In this document: positions 53,036-64,000 of the stretch, in pieces | Layout: each line of letters begins with the position of its first letter | How positions within the stretch are numbered: position 1 is the first letter of the stretch | Assembly: GCA_029706075.1 (NCBI GenBank) | Contig: JAINUG010000085.1 | Span: 1,141,392-1,205,391, forward strand | Length of the DNA stretch: 64,000 bases | Direction: 5' to 3' | Origin: Aldrovandia affinis | Taxonomy: Eukaryota > Chordata > Actinopteri > Notacanthiformes > Halosauridae | Program-made: the position numbers and the translations under genes | Notes under the pieces: generated by a model | Told to the model about the DNA's origin: nothing | Databases searched by the model: none | What the model saw: the letters and a program-made list of their open reading frames with translations, nothing else

Positions 53036-55442
53036 TATGACTGAGTGTATTGTATTATCTTCAATTGATAATGTTATCTTTGAACTGGAGCATGTTTTGA
53101 AAAGGTCAACACCATCCTGTTATTCGCCATGCTGTCAGGCCAGACCAGATGTTGACAAGTTTGCCTTCGAGTTCATAAAATATACAAATATATTAGCAGC
53201 CTTTAGTAGCTTTCTTCCTCTTTGCCAAACCACAGGATCAGTAATTCTTATTGGCTGATTTCAAAAGAATTATCTACATTATGTCGATAAACAACCCATC
53301 CCTACTGATTTGCCGCACAACACGCAGAAAGGCATGTAGGAAAAGATATGACCTTTGTGATATGGAGGAATTATGGGATAAGGAAATGGATACCTAATAA
53401 GGGAAATGCATACTTGTACAATGCGAAAAAGGATGACAACATTTCTTTGGGGAGGAGTAAGCCATTGATCAAAGCCAGGATCTGTAAACATTATGCAGCA
53501 GTCTCCATTTCTTTAAGCTGAATTTAGAGGACATTCTCATTTTCTAAACAAGAGCCCATTAGCGATGGCAGTGCAAGGCACAGTCCGAGGCGTTGAACAG
53601 GTTGTGGTTGGTTTATAGGTGGTATAGGTTCAAGGGATTGCTCCAACTCAGGAATGTGACCTCTGACTGGATGCGTTCCGAACAGTGCTCCACAGCTCAG
53701 GTTTAGCTATGAATTGTGTCTCCATGGCCACAGCGAGCTGCTGCATAGCAAAGGCAGTAATAAAAAATCTGATGGCCGCTGCGAAACATTACACTTGACA
53801 CTTTTATGTACGGATGTATCATTTCTGTAGATAAATATTGGCGAACAAGATTCAATTTAATTACACTGTGCTTTGTCCTTAACTGAATGATTAAGTATGT
53901 GTTCTTTCTTCATTTCCTGCATGACATTTTGAGTTCACTGTGTGCTGAAATGAATGAAAAATGGGGAACAGGGGATTTTATTAATGTACAATACCCTTAG
54001 GTTTAATTTTTTTTTTCACATGCATACTGTCTAATTTTCACCACACACAATAAGGTGTGTGGGCTAGGAACAGATTTGAAAATATAGGGAACTATCACAA
54101 GATAGTAAACAATATAGAGTTCAACAGTATTTGCATTACTTCCTACAGTCCTTCCTTAGACTAAATGGAATCCTTTGTGACTCAAAAGGTCTTTGTTCTG
54201 TATTCTCCAGCTGATTCTGAGACAGATTATACAATTCTACAGATTTCCAGCTATCATATGTACAATTTGAACATTGTGTGCTTGCCTACAAAGCCCTCTC
54301 CATTGTAAAGTAAAACGCATATGTGGCTCCCTAAGGTGTGATAACTCAGCTTGTTCGATTATTTACATTGAAAATAGAGCAGTTTTATAGGCTTATGAAA
54401 GTGGTCACCAATCACGGTAAACAAACATAATGTTTAACCCCACCCGAAGAAGTCACAGCAGGAACCATGTGTCCACGTCGGTCTGCATGTTCCCTCCCAC
54501 TCCGAGCATTGGAGTGGCCCGAAAATTTATGATAATAATGCAGAGAAAAGCGAGAGGGCAGGAGGGCAAGAATTCTATGGTGTTCAAGTCTTATGGCCTA
54601 AGATACTCTTACAATAACAACAGAGTGTTGGGTTAGCAGTTAATTAGAGGCAGACGGACTGCAGGGACATGTCTCTATAGTGGGCTTTCAGACACTCACG
54701 TTTCCTTTGAGCAAAGGAGCCAGCTCTGTTCCCATTACCGCCCAGAGCTGCTGCTGCTGCTGTCAAAGGGGCTGGGGAGAATCTTCACTGATGTCTAGAA
54801 ACAGTATTGCTCTGTAATATTTATCCAATCCATGGATTCATGTTGCGGGTGGTTTGGAAAGCAAAAGCCAATTCAGCATTATATGACACATACACATATG
54901 AGTGCGATTCTTCCGACCATAACATTTTATAGCATTGCTTCGGCACGTGTGACTTTCACTGTATGTGCCCTCCTGGTGGTGGTCCCACTCTTCTTAGGTT
55001 TACGATGAATTTGAATGCCTTGACGACCTCTGGAAGTCACACGTTTACAGGGTTACGGGGTCATAGTTTACAGGCTGGCTGTCCCTTCCAGGACAGTAAA
55101 CACTTCCAGGACGGTAAACTTTCAGAACTGGATTCAGCCATCTTAATGTTATGACATTTGCTCTGAGGAATTCTTTATTTACGGTGACTTCCTTTGTTTG
55201 AAATTTGAGAGCCCCTACTTACTGCAATACATGCTGGAATCAGGGATCAAAAAGCAGCGTCCCATCCAAGATTCGAGTCTGCAGCTCTTATCACTACACC
55301 ACGTTCCTGTCCACCCTTTTCTGTTGCCAGATTTTTTCAAACAAATTGTACTTGTGTTTTCACGATGCATTTCCACATCGCTTTCTACATTTTGAACATT
55401 TCATTTGACTCCGTTCCTGATGCGTTCGTATCTCGGAGGTTC

Positions 55443-55501
<59 letters not shown>

Positions 55502-56100
55502 GTGTCCTGTTATTGTATTATGCATACCTTATCTGGTAACAAAAAATAAATAACATTTGACACGATCCTTCATAACACACATGGTATTGCTTGAGTTGTG
55601 AGTCTGCCCTGCAGTCCTTCATTGCCCTTATCATGCAATGTTGAAATACTCTAGACTTTATCAGAAGACTCAGAGCTCTGGCAGGCCCAGCAGAATGTGA
55701 CTGCGCTCCACCTGGTCTGACTCAGCTAAGACCGCCTCCGAACCTCTCACCATCTCCTCTGTGCTCACCCTCCGCCGTGTGCCAGTAAAGATGGCATCCT
55801 CCGATTAGTCAACCCCAAAGCAACGTGACTTATGGAAACCAAGCCCTCCTGCGTTGACTTGCCGTGTGCCTCACCTGCCAACACAAATATCCCCTTATCA
55901 CTTTTTTGGGTTACGCTATGTATGTGCTCCCACATGTAATGCGCTAATCTTCCCCCTGCCAGAGAATTCACGTTTAGTTTTTTTTTGTTTGCGTTGGGAG
56001 GAGTCACCGTATTTTGACTGGACTGTTGGTTGGAATTTGTTCCCTTCCTTGGAATTGACACAGTGTTGGGCTTATCCAGAAGTGGCTGTTACCTGATCTA
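53036..56100. other. Intergenic stretch
   Basis: A short (CTG)5 lies near 54752. No gene is recognised apart from the (GT)n listed separately. Confidence 0.4.
55446..55498. repeat. (GT)n microsatellite
   Basis: About 26 uninterrupted TG units. The Cys-Val repeats readable across it are artefacts. Confidence 0.97.
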
Positions 56101-56101
56101 C

Positions 56102-56211
56102 GTTTGGGAAGTACTTAATTCGATTGGTAGCCAGAGAAGTCAAGGAATTGGCCAGATATTGCCAATTCCTTGACTTCTCCGGCTACCAATCGAATTAAGT
56201 ACTTTCCAAAT
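56102..56211. repeat. Near-perfect 51-bp hairpin with 8-base loop
   Basis: The left arm 56102-56152 and right arm 56161-56211 pair at 48 of 51 positions. The loop is CAGATATT. No short target duplication or transposon terminus is obvious. Confidence 0.95.
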
Positions 56212-56214
56212 GTG

Positions 56215-57533
56215 TTTCTTAGATATTGCCAGTGGCTTGGCTTGTCAATAGGCTCCATTGAGATGAACGGGTCTGTTTGTTAGTGCAAGCAGTTAGTTTC
56301 CTTTGAGTCCTCCGCGTGGCTCTAGGTATGCTCAATCCTAATTGATACATATCTGCCCCTTAATATGTGGTTTGTTATACTCTTAATCTGATCTGTGAAT
56401 TCGCCTGAGGTTTGTTTGGACTCAGACAGAGGCATATTAAACTCATTTCCAGTGGCAGATGGGGTAACACATTCACGTCGGCGGCCTTTTGTTGCTCTCG
56501 CTGTGACCGTAGTCACGGCTCCGCTCTTGTGTCCCCGTTTAACCCCGAGACTGCATGGAATTTCTCGCATTTCCTGTTCAGGTTTCCAAAGATTCGGACC
56601 GGATGTTTCAGCGCGGCAATGACTGACGTTTTAATATGCGGTAACATGGCTTGCACAAACTCTCAACACATCTGTGTGTGTTGATGGGGTGGCCTTGATA
56701 GATTCAGCCCTGTATGAATGGTGTCAGCACCATGGGGCTCATGCTTATGCACACACTTTTCACTGCAGTAGCGACATCCACCATTCGCAGCCTCGTTGAT
56801 CTTCACTAATTCGATTTCACCATCTGATGTCGTACCCACAGAGGTCTCTGACATGTATGAATATAAATGGCTGGTAGAAATTCACACCTTAATTAATTGA
56901 AGAAAATGTTGGCTTGGTTTTCACATGGAGGCTTCTCGTGTGAGCCTGCATCTTTTGTTTTTGAGCCCAGAGTGTTCACTGGCTACGTGTCTGATGCAGG
57001 CTCTTTTATGATTCTCTTTTTGGCTGCACATTCTTGTTGATATTTTCTGATATAGGACCTTTTTGATTCATATTACAGCCAGGTGTGTTCAATTATCCTC
57101 AATTGAGGTGCAATGGGTGAGAGCCCTGGAAATTGAGTTATGGACCCATTCTGAGCAGACAATAAGCAGAACATGCAACACGGATGCCAATTTCCAATGG
57201 AGTGTTTGAAAAGGTCTACAGTCCCTAAAAAAACATTACTTGCCAGTCGTAGAACTTTGCGACTGTAGTAATTATCAAACGAAGGACATCAAGAAATGTG
57301 GATTTTATTGGCAGACAATCTCAATGCCTTTGGTCCAACTCAATGGCCAAGGACATTATGTAGTGGTTTCAGAGATACAAAAGTGAAAAAGTTCATATAA
57401 TTGACATTAAATCCATTCAACTTTGTTTGTAAATCCCTTATTTGCTTGAACCAGCCTGTTCTTTGACAAATACAGATTATTAATTTAAAAGCAGTGGCTA
57501 ACAGACAATACTAAAATACTTAAAAGTAAGCCA
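56215..57533. other. Intergenic stretch downstream of acp7
   Basis: No exon is recognised. It lies between the hairpin and the presumed acp7 3' end. Confidence 0.4.
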
Positions 57534-58065
57534 TTTATTTAGATAAACAAATTGGACAATAAACCAATCTGTTTGCATCTGTATAATTAAGCCATAAAGA
57601 ACACATTCTGCATTTGTACCATTAAAAGTTCATTTATGGACCATCACATAATCTATGCCTTACCTGTTTTTCTTAATGTGTTTCAGTAATTTTACCCAGC
57701 ACACAAAACATTTGTGTCATGTAATTCCAAAGGGACAGATCTTCTGGAAAGCATAATTACATTTCTTTGGTCCTGCAGCTAGAGCTGGAGTAGTCTGTAT
57801 AATATTTTTAAAAACTGACCAAGCACCATTAAAAACCTGAATCATCAATACAAATACATCTTACCATTGCTATATTACATTACAGTACACAAGAAAAATC
57901 AATGACTGCTATGTGTAAATACAGAATATACTATTGTATCAATCCCTGGAAGATGTTAAAGTGCATCTTGTTGATTGTGCTTTAAAGTGCCTTACTTGGG
58001 AGAGGTTATCTCGGTTAAGATTTTTTTTGGTCTAGGCCACTGCTTCCCAGTGTTGAGTGGTGTGG
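57534..58065 (-). other. Presumed acp7 3' untranslated region
   Basis: This stretch follows the acp7 stop codon. AT-rich sequence leads to a minus-strand AATAAA hexamer at 57534-57539. A second candidate hexamer lies near 57303-57308. Which one is used cannot be judged from sequence alone. Confidence 0.4.
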
Positions 58066-58131
58066 TCAGAGCCAGGCTGCCACGCTGTGTTTCTCCTTCA
58101 CGAGCCAGAAGCTGTCAATCACCTTGCCGTA
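58066..58131 (-). CDS. acp7: acp7 terminal coding exon and stop
   Basis: The acceptor is tttgtttttcag. The exon encodes YGKVIDSFWLVKEKHSVAAW then L and TGA (stop at 58066-58068). In human ACP7 the matching segment is the divergent C-terminal tail with a VDDVW-like block; here VIDSFW occupies that place. Confidence 0.9.
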   Translation of the reverse strand, partial: YGKVIDSFWLVKEKHSVAAWL

Positions 58132-61100
58132 CTGAAAAACAAACAGGGAGCTCCTTATAGCCTGGCTAGTCTGAAAGCATCCAGATTATGCATCCAGATT
58201 CGATCTGCTTTTCAAGGAATAACCAAACTCGATCCAGTTCCTCCAAAAATAAGCCAGTGGTTGAGCTGGAAAGGCCTGGTGTTTGGCCTCACCCTGGCCA
58301 GCCAGCATTGAGTTTCGTTGTAAGAGTGGACTCTCTGCTCACCTGATCGTCTGACACCTGCTCCATGTACAGGTGGGTGCGGTTGAGCACCTGCATCCGA
58401 GTGTAGCCATAGTCGGTGCTCCGGAAGGCACTCCAGTCCCTTGGCTCTGGGACGAACCCGTCATGCTTTTCCCGGCATCCCTGCAGAAGACAGTGCATCC
58501 GAAGACAATCCATCATGCATTCTCTGGCTGTTCCTGGCCTGTTTTCATTCTGGGCTCCTTGTTCGCATTACTGTTAATAACAGTGTGCTTCATTTCAATT
58601 AGTGGTACATTTTGTGACATTTGGGATGGTGGGCTACGGATCTTGTCCCTCCCAGAAGGCACTTTGATGTAGGATATGACTGATTCTTGTGTGGTTTAGG
58701 AGGGCTTAACATCCCAGCACTCTGTTCTGTTGGTGACTGCAGCAGTTTACATGAGTTCAATGATATAGCCCAAGAAGCATTAAGCATTCTTGAGGTCTTA
58801 CAAGATATTTGAGTGTGGGTAATTTGAGGTTAGATATGATATCCACTTGACGATGCACTGATTGGTTTGTGTGCATTTAGATTTTGGGTTGTAGAAAATG
58901 AAGAGGATAAAGTAAAATTCATTATTTATTAAGAGGCCAATACTCAAGATTAAATAAGCAGTGGTTTATGTATGATAGGTGAAACTTTAATTAGAGTCAC
59001 GAGAGGATCACTTACGGCTGAGCCAGTTATGATGTGAACCGGGGCTTTGGGATTCACATATGGCTCATCTGCGCTCCCACTGAATACCTAAGGGAAATAA
59101 CATTAGGCTGTATCTCATCTTCAAAGTGCATTTTAATGAATCAATATTTTAACCACATTATCTCTTTATATGAACCACATTATCTCTTTATATGTCATTT
59201 TCATCTAAACTGCATTTTCCACAAGACACTCGAAAAGAAAAGCTCTCTCATTCACTCTCATTCATTCTCAGACGTCCTACCTGATAGTCATAGACGGGAA
59301 ACAGCCTCTCGTACGCGTGTTCATGAGCCCAGAGCTCTAAGTCCACTCCTGAAAGACAGGAAGTCCAAACCCTACAATTATTGACAAATTATGTGCTTCC
59401 ACACAACACACCCACCTCACCATCGTGACCCGTTTCCTTTTCAGGCTTGGGATTTCACACTGCAGTGTTTCCTTGTCCCAGAGCTCTGGCCCCTCTTCCC
59501 TCAGAGGAAGTCAGTCGGAGTTCAGCAGGAGGCCTGCGATTGCAGCCTGACATGGCTGAATGTCAAGGTAAGCCCATTCATCCCATTTAAGGCCTGTCTT
59601 TGATTTGGACTTTTCCTCAATTACCGTTTCAAAACAAACAAGCCAGAGCATATACATACAAAAACAAAATGATGATGTTAAAAACCTGCCAGTTGGGGAT
59701 GCTGCCAGGAAAGGGTCTGCTTTTTGTCAGCCTACACTGCAGGAAAGAGCCAGTGAGGAGGATGTGCACTCTTAACACTTCTGACTTCTCAGTGTGATGT
59801 GTGCTCGGCGCATGGATACGGGATGCGTGTACCCATCGGAATGGAGACCGTTTGTGATGTCATGACACAGGAAACTCACCATAGAGATAGAATAGTTTTT
59901 CCAGACCTGGAGCAGGGGGTTTGGTATCATTGCGTCCCACTCGAACCTGGAACAGAACAGTGAGAGCCAAGACTATTTTGCATTAGAAACAACATCTGGT
60001 ATCACCCTTGTCAGGCTGGCCTGTGATGTCAATCCTGGCACGTTCTGAGGGTTGCATGCAAAAACTATTTTAGGACATTTTAAACAACTGTGATATTTTG
60101 AACAAAAAGGAAATGATTAAAAAGGCACACACTACAGGACGTGGGGTACAGTGAATGCCTATCAAGTGATGGACCATATTCAGAGGGCATTTTTATATCT
60201 AATAATGCCACAAAGCCATATAAAATTCACGCCATCTGGGAAAGGGCTATATAATGTACAGCATAGCGCACAATGTGAAAAGAAAAAATGTGCAAATCCC
60301 AGGAATTGACCACCGTGAAGTTATAATAAAATTATATAAAGTTATTTTCCTTGGCCAGTCAATGTTTAACAATATGTTACTGGCAGTTTAATTGGGAAAA
60401 ATGAATGATTCCTTCCTGACCATAAACCTTTCTTATCACAAGTCATAGGGTTCTGTTTTTTTAACAGGTACAGTGTAGAGGCCATGGGTCTGGATACAGG
60501 AAATATGTGCTTAAGGCCAGACACAGAATGACACAGGGCCATGTCTCTGCTGCTGAGGGTACAATTTATCTGGCGCCAAACTCTGTGCCATTTAAAGCCC
60601 CTGGTCCTGTCACATCTTTTTCACATGTTTACCTGCCAAAGGCTAAATAATATACACACAGTTTCAACCAGAAATGCCTTCCAGCATAATATCCACATTT
60701 ATTTCAATACTTCAACTCCATCCAACCTGGACAGTATGACCTGGAAACACTGAATGTGACTAATGGGCTTTGCCTGTTTTGAGTATTTTCACAGTAAAAC
60801 AGCTGACTATAGCTGCTGAAAGCATTCATGTTTTCACTTGTTCATAACTCTTGCCACACTGGAAATGTATGACTATATTCAGGGTTCATTAAAAATGTGG
60901 TTCACGTGATTACCAACCACATGTTTGACAGTCAACAACCAGGTTTAAAACCCATCCGGGAACCTTTTTCAGGAAGCCATCAATCGTTAATTGAACAACC
61001 CATGGCACTTTTCGAAAGAGCAGGGGTTTCCAGTCAAATTCCCACAAAAGCTGTCCCTCAACATCTGGCCACCTAATTATCCCCTAAATCTGATTGGCTA

Positions 61101-63230
61101 CGCAATACCTTGCATTCCCTAACCACATCGATTCCCCAGGTTGTCACTGCAAAGAATAAATTCTCAGTTGACCTACTTTGGTTAAATAAATAATAATAAA
61201 TCATCATAATCATAGTCATAATCATAATAATCATAATAAATATGCTACTGTGACTAAGGCAGTCCAGTGGTAGACGGTAACACACATAGCTCTGAAAATT
61301 AGTGCAGTCGTCCTTGTCGTCACTGGAGCAGTACATGGGCCTGTGTCCCATGGTGATGATCCAGGGTTGTGCCTTCCTGTTCTCTGGCCTGTTGGCCTCC
61401 TTGTGAGAGTGAGAAAGAGATCAGTGCTTTGTAAACACCGTAGAGCACCGACACCAGTCTGGGGACCACTCTCATGCTGGGTTTATGAGAATATAGTCCA
61501 GTTCATATTTCCGTAGATTTGATAAATAAAACATCACGTCTGTTGGCTGAATGACGATGGGAAGGTATGCATGCCTAGTTTATTTGGACAAAACTTATTT
61601 GTTTATCTCACCAAAAAAAAATCACTATTTAGTATAATTTGAAACAAAGGGTCACTTGGCTGACTTTGCCTATTTATCTTAATCGCAGAAATGAGGCAGT
61701 AACAGCGGAAATATAAATAAAATGTGTACCTCCAGGTCCTTTTTCAGCCACTCGTACTGCTCGAAAATGAGATCCACGCCGTAGTCAAGAAAGAAGTAGA
61801 CTTCAGTGGAAAAAGAGATAATGTGGGCTGACCCTACGTTCCAGCTGTCGAGAGAAGGCATAAACAAGACCAACAGCCATAAACAACAACCAACATCAAG
61901 CGTGCATATAAACTAATAAATATGCATCTCATTTTCCAGCGAATGCTTTCAAGATTTTTCCAGAAAAAACATTCCAAAGGGATGTGCACTAAAGCGTTGA
62001 TGAGAAGTTGCATTCTTGCAAGGCTACTGGACTGTCCCCGTCTGGAGAAGCAAAGCCGCACTGAGTGAATTTAATTGAAGTGCTAGGATTCGATAAGGCA
62101 ACAAAAACAGTTCACTTAAAGCTGCCTCAAGTCTCACGCCATTAATTTTGTCATCAAATTAGAACCCTTTTTACAGCCTTGGTCCAGTGTTTCAGTTGCA
62201 CACAAAAAATGTCCTGTGAAAGACAAGGAGGGGAATAGTGAAGGGGGGGGGTCAGATTTACAGGTTTTCTTTTTTTAGGCCCCTGAAACTGGCCTGATCG
62301 ATTCCCCAGCACTGACATGGAGCAGTTTCTGCCTTCAGGCTGTTCACTATCTTTGGACTCCTCTATGTGTTACGGGAGTGAAAGCCTTTGAAAGATGTGA
62401 GATGTAAGCATTAGCCAGGGGGGGCTGTAAAAACAGTGCAGCGAGGGTGGAAAGGGAGAGGGGGAGGGGAGGGAGGGGAGGGGGATGGAGTGGAACGTGC
62501 AGCGCTCAAGTGCTGCTGATTCCTATTGCCTGCGCTCGGAGCGAAGGCTCAATTAATCACTCCCGTAATGCACTGGGTGAGTGACAGGCAGAGACTTGCC
62601 CTGAGGCTTGGCGGACGGCACGTGCAGCTGGGCCCTCTGTGTGCCCGTCTCTCTCTGGCAGGCAGGGCTTCATCACGCCAACCCCCCGCTCCACCCCCGC
62701 CCCAGCGGCGGCATGCCACCAGCGCTCAGCTTGTGATGGATGAGCCCAGGTCCTGCTGCATCCTGAGCCAGGAGAGCGGTCCACGGCCCTGTGGTCAACC
62801 ACACATAACTGGGCTCTCTTCTGGGATATCGCCTTACCGCCCTGGAGAAAGGGCTGAGTATTCCACGCCCACCAGCGCTGGGATCTCATCTGCCTCAGCT
62901 GCCGCTCCCCTCAACCCCACTACTGTATGCTTAAAAGAATGCAGGCTAGCTGAACGGTTTCCTCACTCCACACTGTTTGGTTGCTATTTTAATTCCCTCC
63001 GCTCCTCTTATTTTAACTTTGCTGTGACGGGCTTGTTTGTTCAGCTATGGAATATGGTGTATGATCATCCCCGAATGTATCTTTTTCCATTCCTGCTGGG
63101 GTTGAGGTGACAGGAAGAGCTTCCCAGGGGCCGGGCCCTTAAAACAAGCAATGGGGTGTTTTCCTACCTGTACCACAGGCCCTCTGTGTCTCCCGGCATG
63201 CTGAATCGGTTCCTGTAGTTGGAGAAGTTG
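58066..63230 (-). CDS. acp7: Acid phosphatase type 7 (purple acid phosphatase-like), 3' half, 8 exons
   Basis: Joined exons, 5' to 3' on the minus strand: 63230-63168, 61844-61730, 61399-61286, 59946-59880, 59348-59281, 59087-59016, 58480-58343, 58131-58066. All introns are GT-AG, phases are compatible throughout, and the 703 bases give about 233 residues ending in TGA. Seen in order: NFSNYRNRFSMPGD, SAHIISFSTEVYFF, WIITMGHRPMYC, WAHEHAYERL, PVHIITGSAGC, YGYTRM and QVSDDQ. This order matches vertebrate ACP7 (PAPL), a predicted secreted, binuclear-metal phosphatase of the purple acid phosphatase family. The GHR and AHEH histidines correspond to the last metal or substrate motifs of that fold. 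The GDxG, GDxxY and GNHE motifs are expected in exons to the right of the window. Family members are roughly 430-440 residues, so about half is present. No frameshift or premature stop is seen, so the gene looks intact here. The exact natural substrate is not established. Confidence 0.93.
58343..58480 (-). CDS. acp7: acp7 coding exon
   Basis: The acceptor is tcttctgcag and the donor CAG|GTGAGC. The exon is 138 bases, phase 0. It encodes GCREKHDGF, then PEPRDWSAFRSTDYGYTRM, then a segment ending THLYMEQVSDDQ. The Trp-Ser-Ala-x-Arg and YGYTRM blocks and the C-terminal QVSDDQ are diagnostic of ACP7. Confidence 0.94.
59016..59087 (-). CDS. acp7: acp7 coding exon
   Basis: The acceptor is atttccctttag-like (tttcccttag) and the donor GCC|GTAAGT. 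The exon is 72 bases, phase 0 at both ends. It encodes VFSGSADEPYVNPKAPVHII followed by TGSA. PVHIITGSAG is strongly conserved in ACP7. A second AG eleven bases further in would give a shorter, out-of-phase exon, so the upstream AG is preferred. Confidence 0.9.
59152..59195. repeat. 22-bp direct duplication in acp7 intron
   Basis: AACCACATTATCTCTTTATA occurs twice in tandem within the intron between the AHEH exon and the next exon. It is probably a replication-slippage product. Confidence 0.8.
59281..59348 (-). CDS. acp7: acp7 coding exon with AHEH motif
   Basis: The acceptor is cctgtctttcag and the donor CAG|GTAGG. The exon is 68 bases; its first two bases complete the split Gly codon. It encodes VDLELWAHEHAYERLFPVYD then YQ. 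AHEH stands in the place of the purple acid phosphatase GHxH motif and supplies the last metal-binding histidines. YERLFPVY follows, as expected for ACP7. Confidence 0.93.
59880..59946 (-). CDS. acp7: acp7 coding exon
   Basis: The acceptor is tctgttccag and the donor ATG|GTGAG. The exon is 67 bases, starts in phase 0 and ends one base into a Gly codon. It encodes VRVGRNDTKPPAPGLEKLFY then LYG, the linker between the GHR motif and the AHEH motif in fish ACP7. It was found from the phase requirement and family order, because it is too short to stand out as an ORF. Confidence 0.88.
61286..61399 (-). CDS. acp7: acp7 coding exon with GHR motif
   Basis: The acceptor is tctcacaag and the donor TAT|GTGTGT. 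The exon is 114 bases, phase 0 at both ends. It encodes EANRPENRKAQPWIITMGHR followed by PMYCSSDDKDDC and ends FQSY. The GHRPMYC block is a hallmark of the ACP7 family; its His belongs to the phosphatase active site. Alternative donors 2 or 4 bases further on would break the phase with the next exon. Confidence 0.92.
61730..61844 (-). CDS. acp7: acp7 coding exon
   Basis: The acceptor is tctcgacag and the donor GAG|GTACAC. The first base completes the Ser codon begun in the upstream exon, giving LWYSWNVG across the junction. The exon encodes GSAHIISFSTEVYFFLDYG and then a segment ending WLKKDLE. The GSAHIISFSTE stretch contains the family's VxxH-type metal-binding strand. The length of 115 bases is phase-consistent. 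Confidence 0.93.
61845..63167 (-). other. acp7 intron with GC-rich and G-rich core
   Basis: This 1.3-kb intron lies between two well-supported acp7 exons. It contains a G-run tract near 62444-62487 and a locally GC-rich block (62500-62930). That block happens to keep a 194-codon frame open on the plus strand and a 110-codon frame on the minus strand. Neither resembles a known protein family, and both are best read as chance openings in GC-rich DNA. Confidence 0.7.
62444..62487 (+). other. G-rich tract, candidate G-quadruplex
   Basis: A run of GGG to GGGGG tracts separated mostly by single A bases lies on the plus strand (AGGGGAGGGAGGGGAGGGGG core). The corresponding acp7 transcript is C-rich here. 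Such spacing fits the usual quadruplex pattern, but function is unknown. Confidence 0.6.
63168..63230 (-). CDS. acp7: acp7 coding exon (first in window)
   Basis: The acceptor reads tttttacag and the donor CAG|GTAGG. The exon starts with the last base of a split Tyr codon and ends two bases into a Ser codon. It encodes NFSNYRNRFSMPGD followed by TEGLWY, the segment just after the GNHE metal motif in ACP7 proteins. The preceding exon (with CPGNHE) was searched for up to base 64000 and not found, so the gene continues to the right. Confidence 0.9.
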
Positions 63231-64000
63231 CTGTAAAAACAGAGAAGACCAATGAAATGTATAGTCTGTGGAATTGGCATGCCTTAAATTTCTTAGCTAA
63301 TTAGCAACAGAAACCTTAGCAACAGAACCCCCCTCCACTGTTTTGTGGTTGCCCACTGTGGCACGTAAGGGGAGGACTGGTGGATTTTCAAAATGTGATA
63401 CAAAAATTAATATCTTAGAGTCTAATGAAAGAAATTCTTTGACTTGAAGATGAATGCGTGGGCTGGGTGAACTTTGTATAAAGTACACCATAGGCAGAAG
63501 AGCTTAGATGGTTGCTCGACTGACAGAGCCCAGTCAGATTTTCCAACATGGTTAGGAGAGACACTGCCCAGGAGGTAAAATCTTACTGCAATTTGCCTCT
63601 CCATCTGCCAGTTCGCTGCTTCGAACCCAACACTTCACCTCCCATAGCACCGGCTGAAGAGTAAGCCATTGTGTTAGGGACATGTGACTGGATCAATATG
63701 CTTTGAATGGGAACTAGTGACCTCAGCCTTTAAGCATTGGACCATCCTCATTGGCCAAGATATCATCATAGGAGACACATATCCAGTTCAGTGAATGTCC
63801 ATAAATGTGAAAATGCCATTTGTCTCTTTCTCTCTCCTTAATCATCCCTCACATTGTCACTATGAGGTGAAATTGTTCTGACAGAGCTTTTCCAAACACA
63901 TGCACGTGTATTAGCCAGATGATCATGGTTTGAGATGTTGTTGTGACACTGCAGTCTATGGAAAACCACTGTCATCAGGGATACAGCTTTCTCTGATGGA
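63231..64000 (-). other. acp7 intron running off the right edge
   Basis: It lies upstream of the first exon in the window. No further exon (for example one coding GNHE) was found. Confidence 0.6.

Noticed and set aside
62526..63110. 194-codon plus-strand open frame in the acp7 intron
   Set aside because: It lies in a GC-rich patch, has an overlapping open frame on the other strand, no recognisable domain, and sits between two firm acp7 exons of the opposite strand.

Overview
The window looks like a vertebrate, almost certainly teleost, genomic segment. It has spliced exons with GT/AG borders, Tc1-like, hAT and LINE relics, tRNA-derived SINEs, long dinucleotide microsatellites, and no bacterial-style gene packing. 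Several repeats end in a stem-loop followed by (TGTAA)n, as in the eel UnaL2/UnaSINE1 pair. This hints at an elopomorph such as an eel or tarpon, but that is inference only.

The only host protein-coding gene I can support lies at the right end on the minus strand. It is the 3' half of acid phosphatase type 7 (acp7/PAPL, a purple acid phosphatase-like metallophosphoesterase). Eight coding exons between 63230 and 58066 can be joined with exact splice sites and consistent phases. They give about 233 residues and a stop codon. The 5' exons, with the signal peptide and the first metal-binding motifs, lie beyond base 64000.

The other ~57 kb is gene-poor. From left to right it holds: a CGGBP1-like hAT transposase relic split by a SINE (797-2888); SINE, Tc1 and LINE-tail fragments (4300-4890); a 3-kb TA-flanked Tc1 element whose interior has been amplified with a non-Tc1 module into a ~0.69-kb tandem array (5711-8723); a possible Harbinger relic (8819-9510); a Tc1 relic carrying both a hAT MITE and a SINE (11227-12489); a UnaSINE1-like SINE (12612-12855); a (CT)n microsatellite (16482-16655); two LINE relics in opposite orientation (19741-21890); several copies of one tRNA-derived SINE family (1205, 22035, 22760, 26380, 32794, 40450); a short Tc1 relic (30820-31387); a second hAT/ZBED-like relic (41564-42960); a 160-bp hAT-type MITE (49232-49391); a palindrome interrupted by a UnaL2-type tail (50054-50448); a further Tc1 relic (52328-53035); and a near-perfect 51-bp hairpin (56102-56211) about 1.9 kb downstream of the acp7 stop.

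The stretches between these contain no ORF I recognise. They are intergenic or intronic, and may hold conserved non-coding elements that cannot be identified without alignment.
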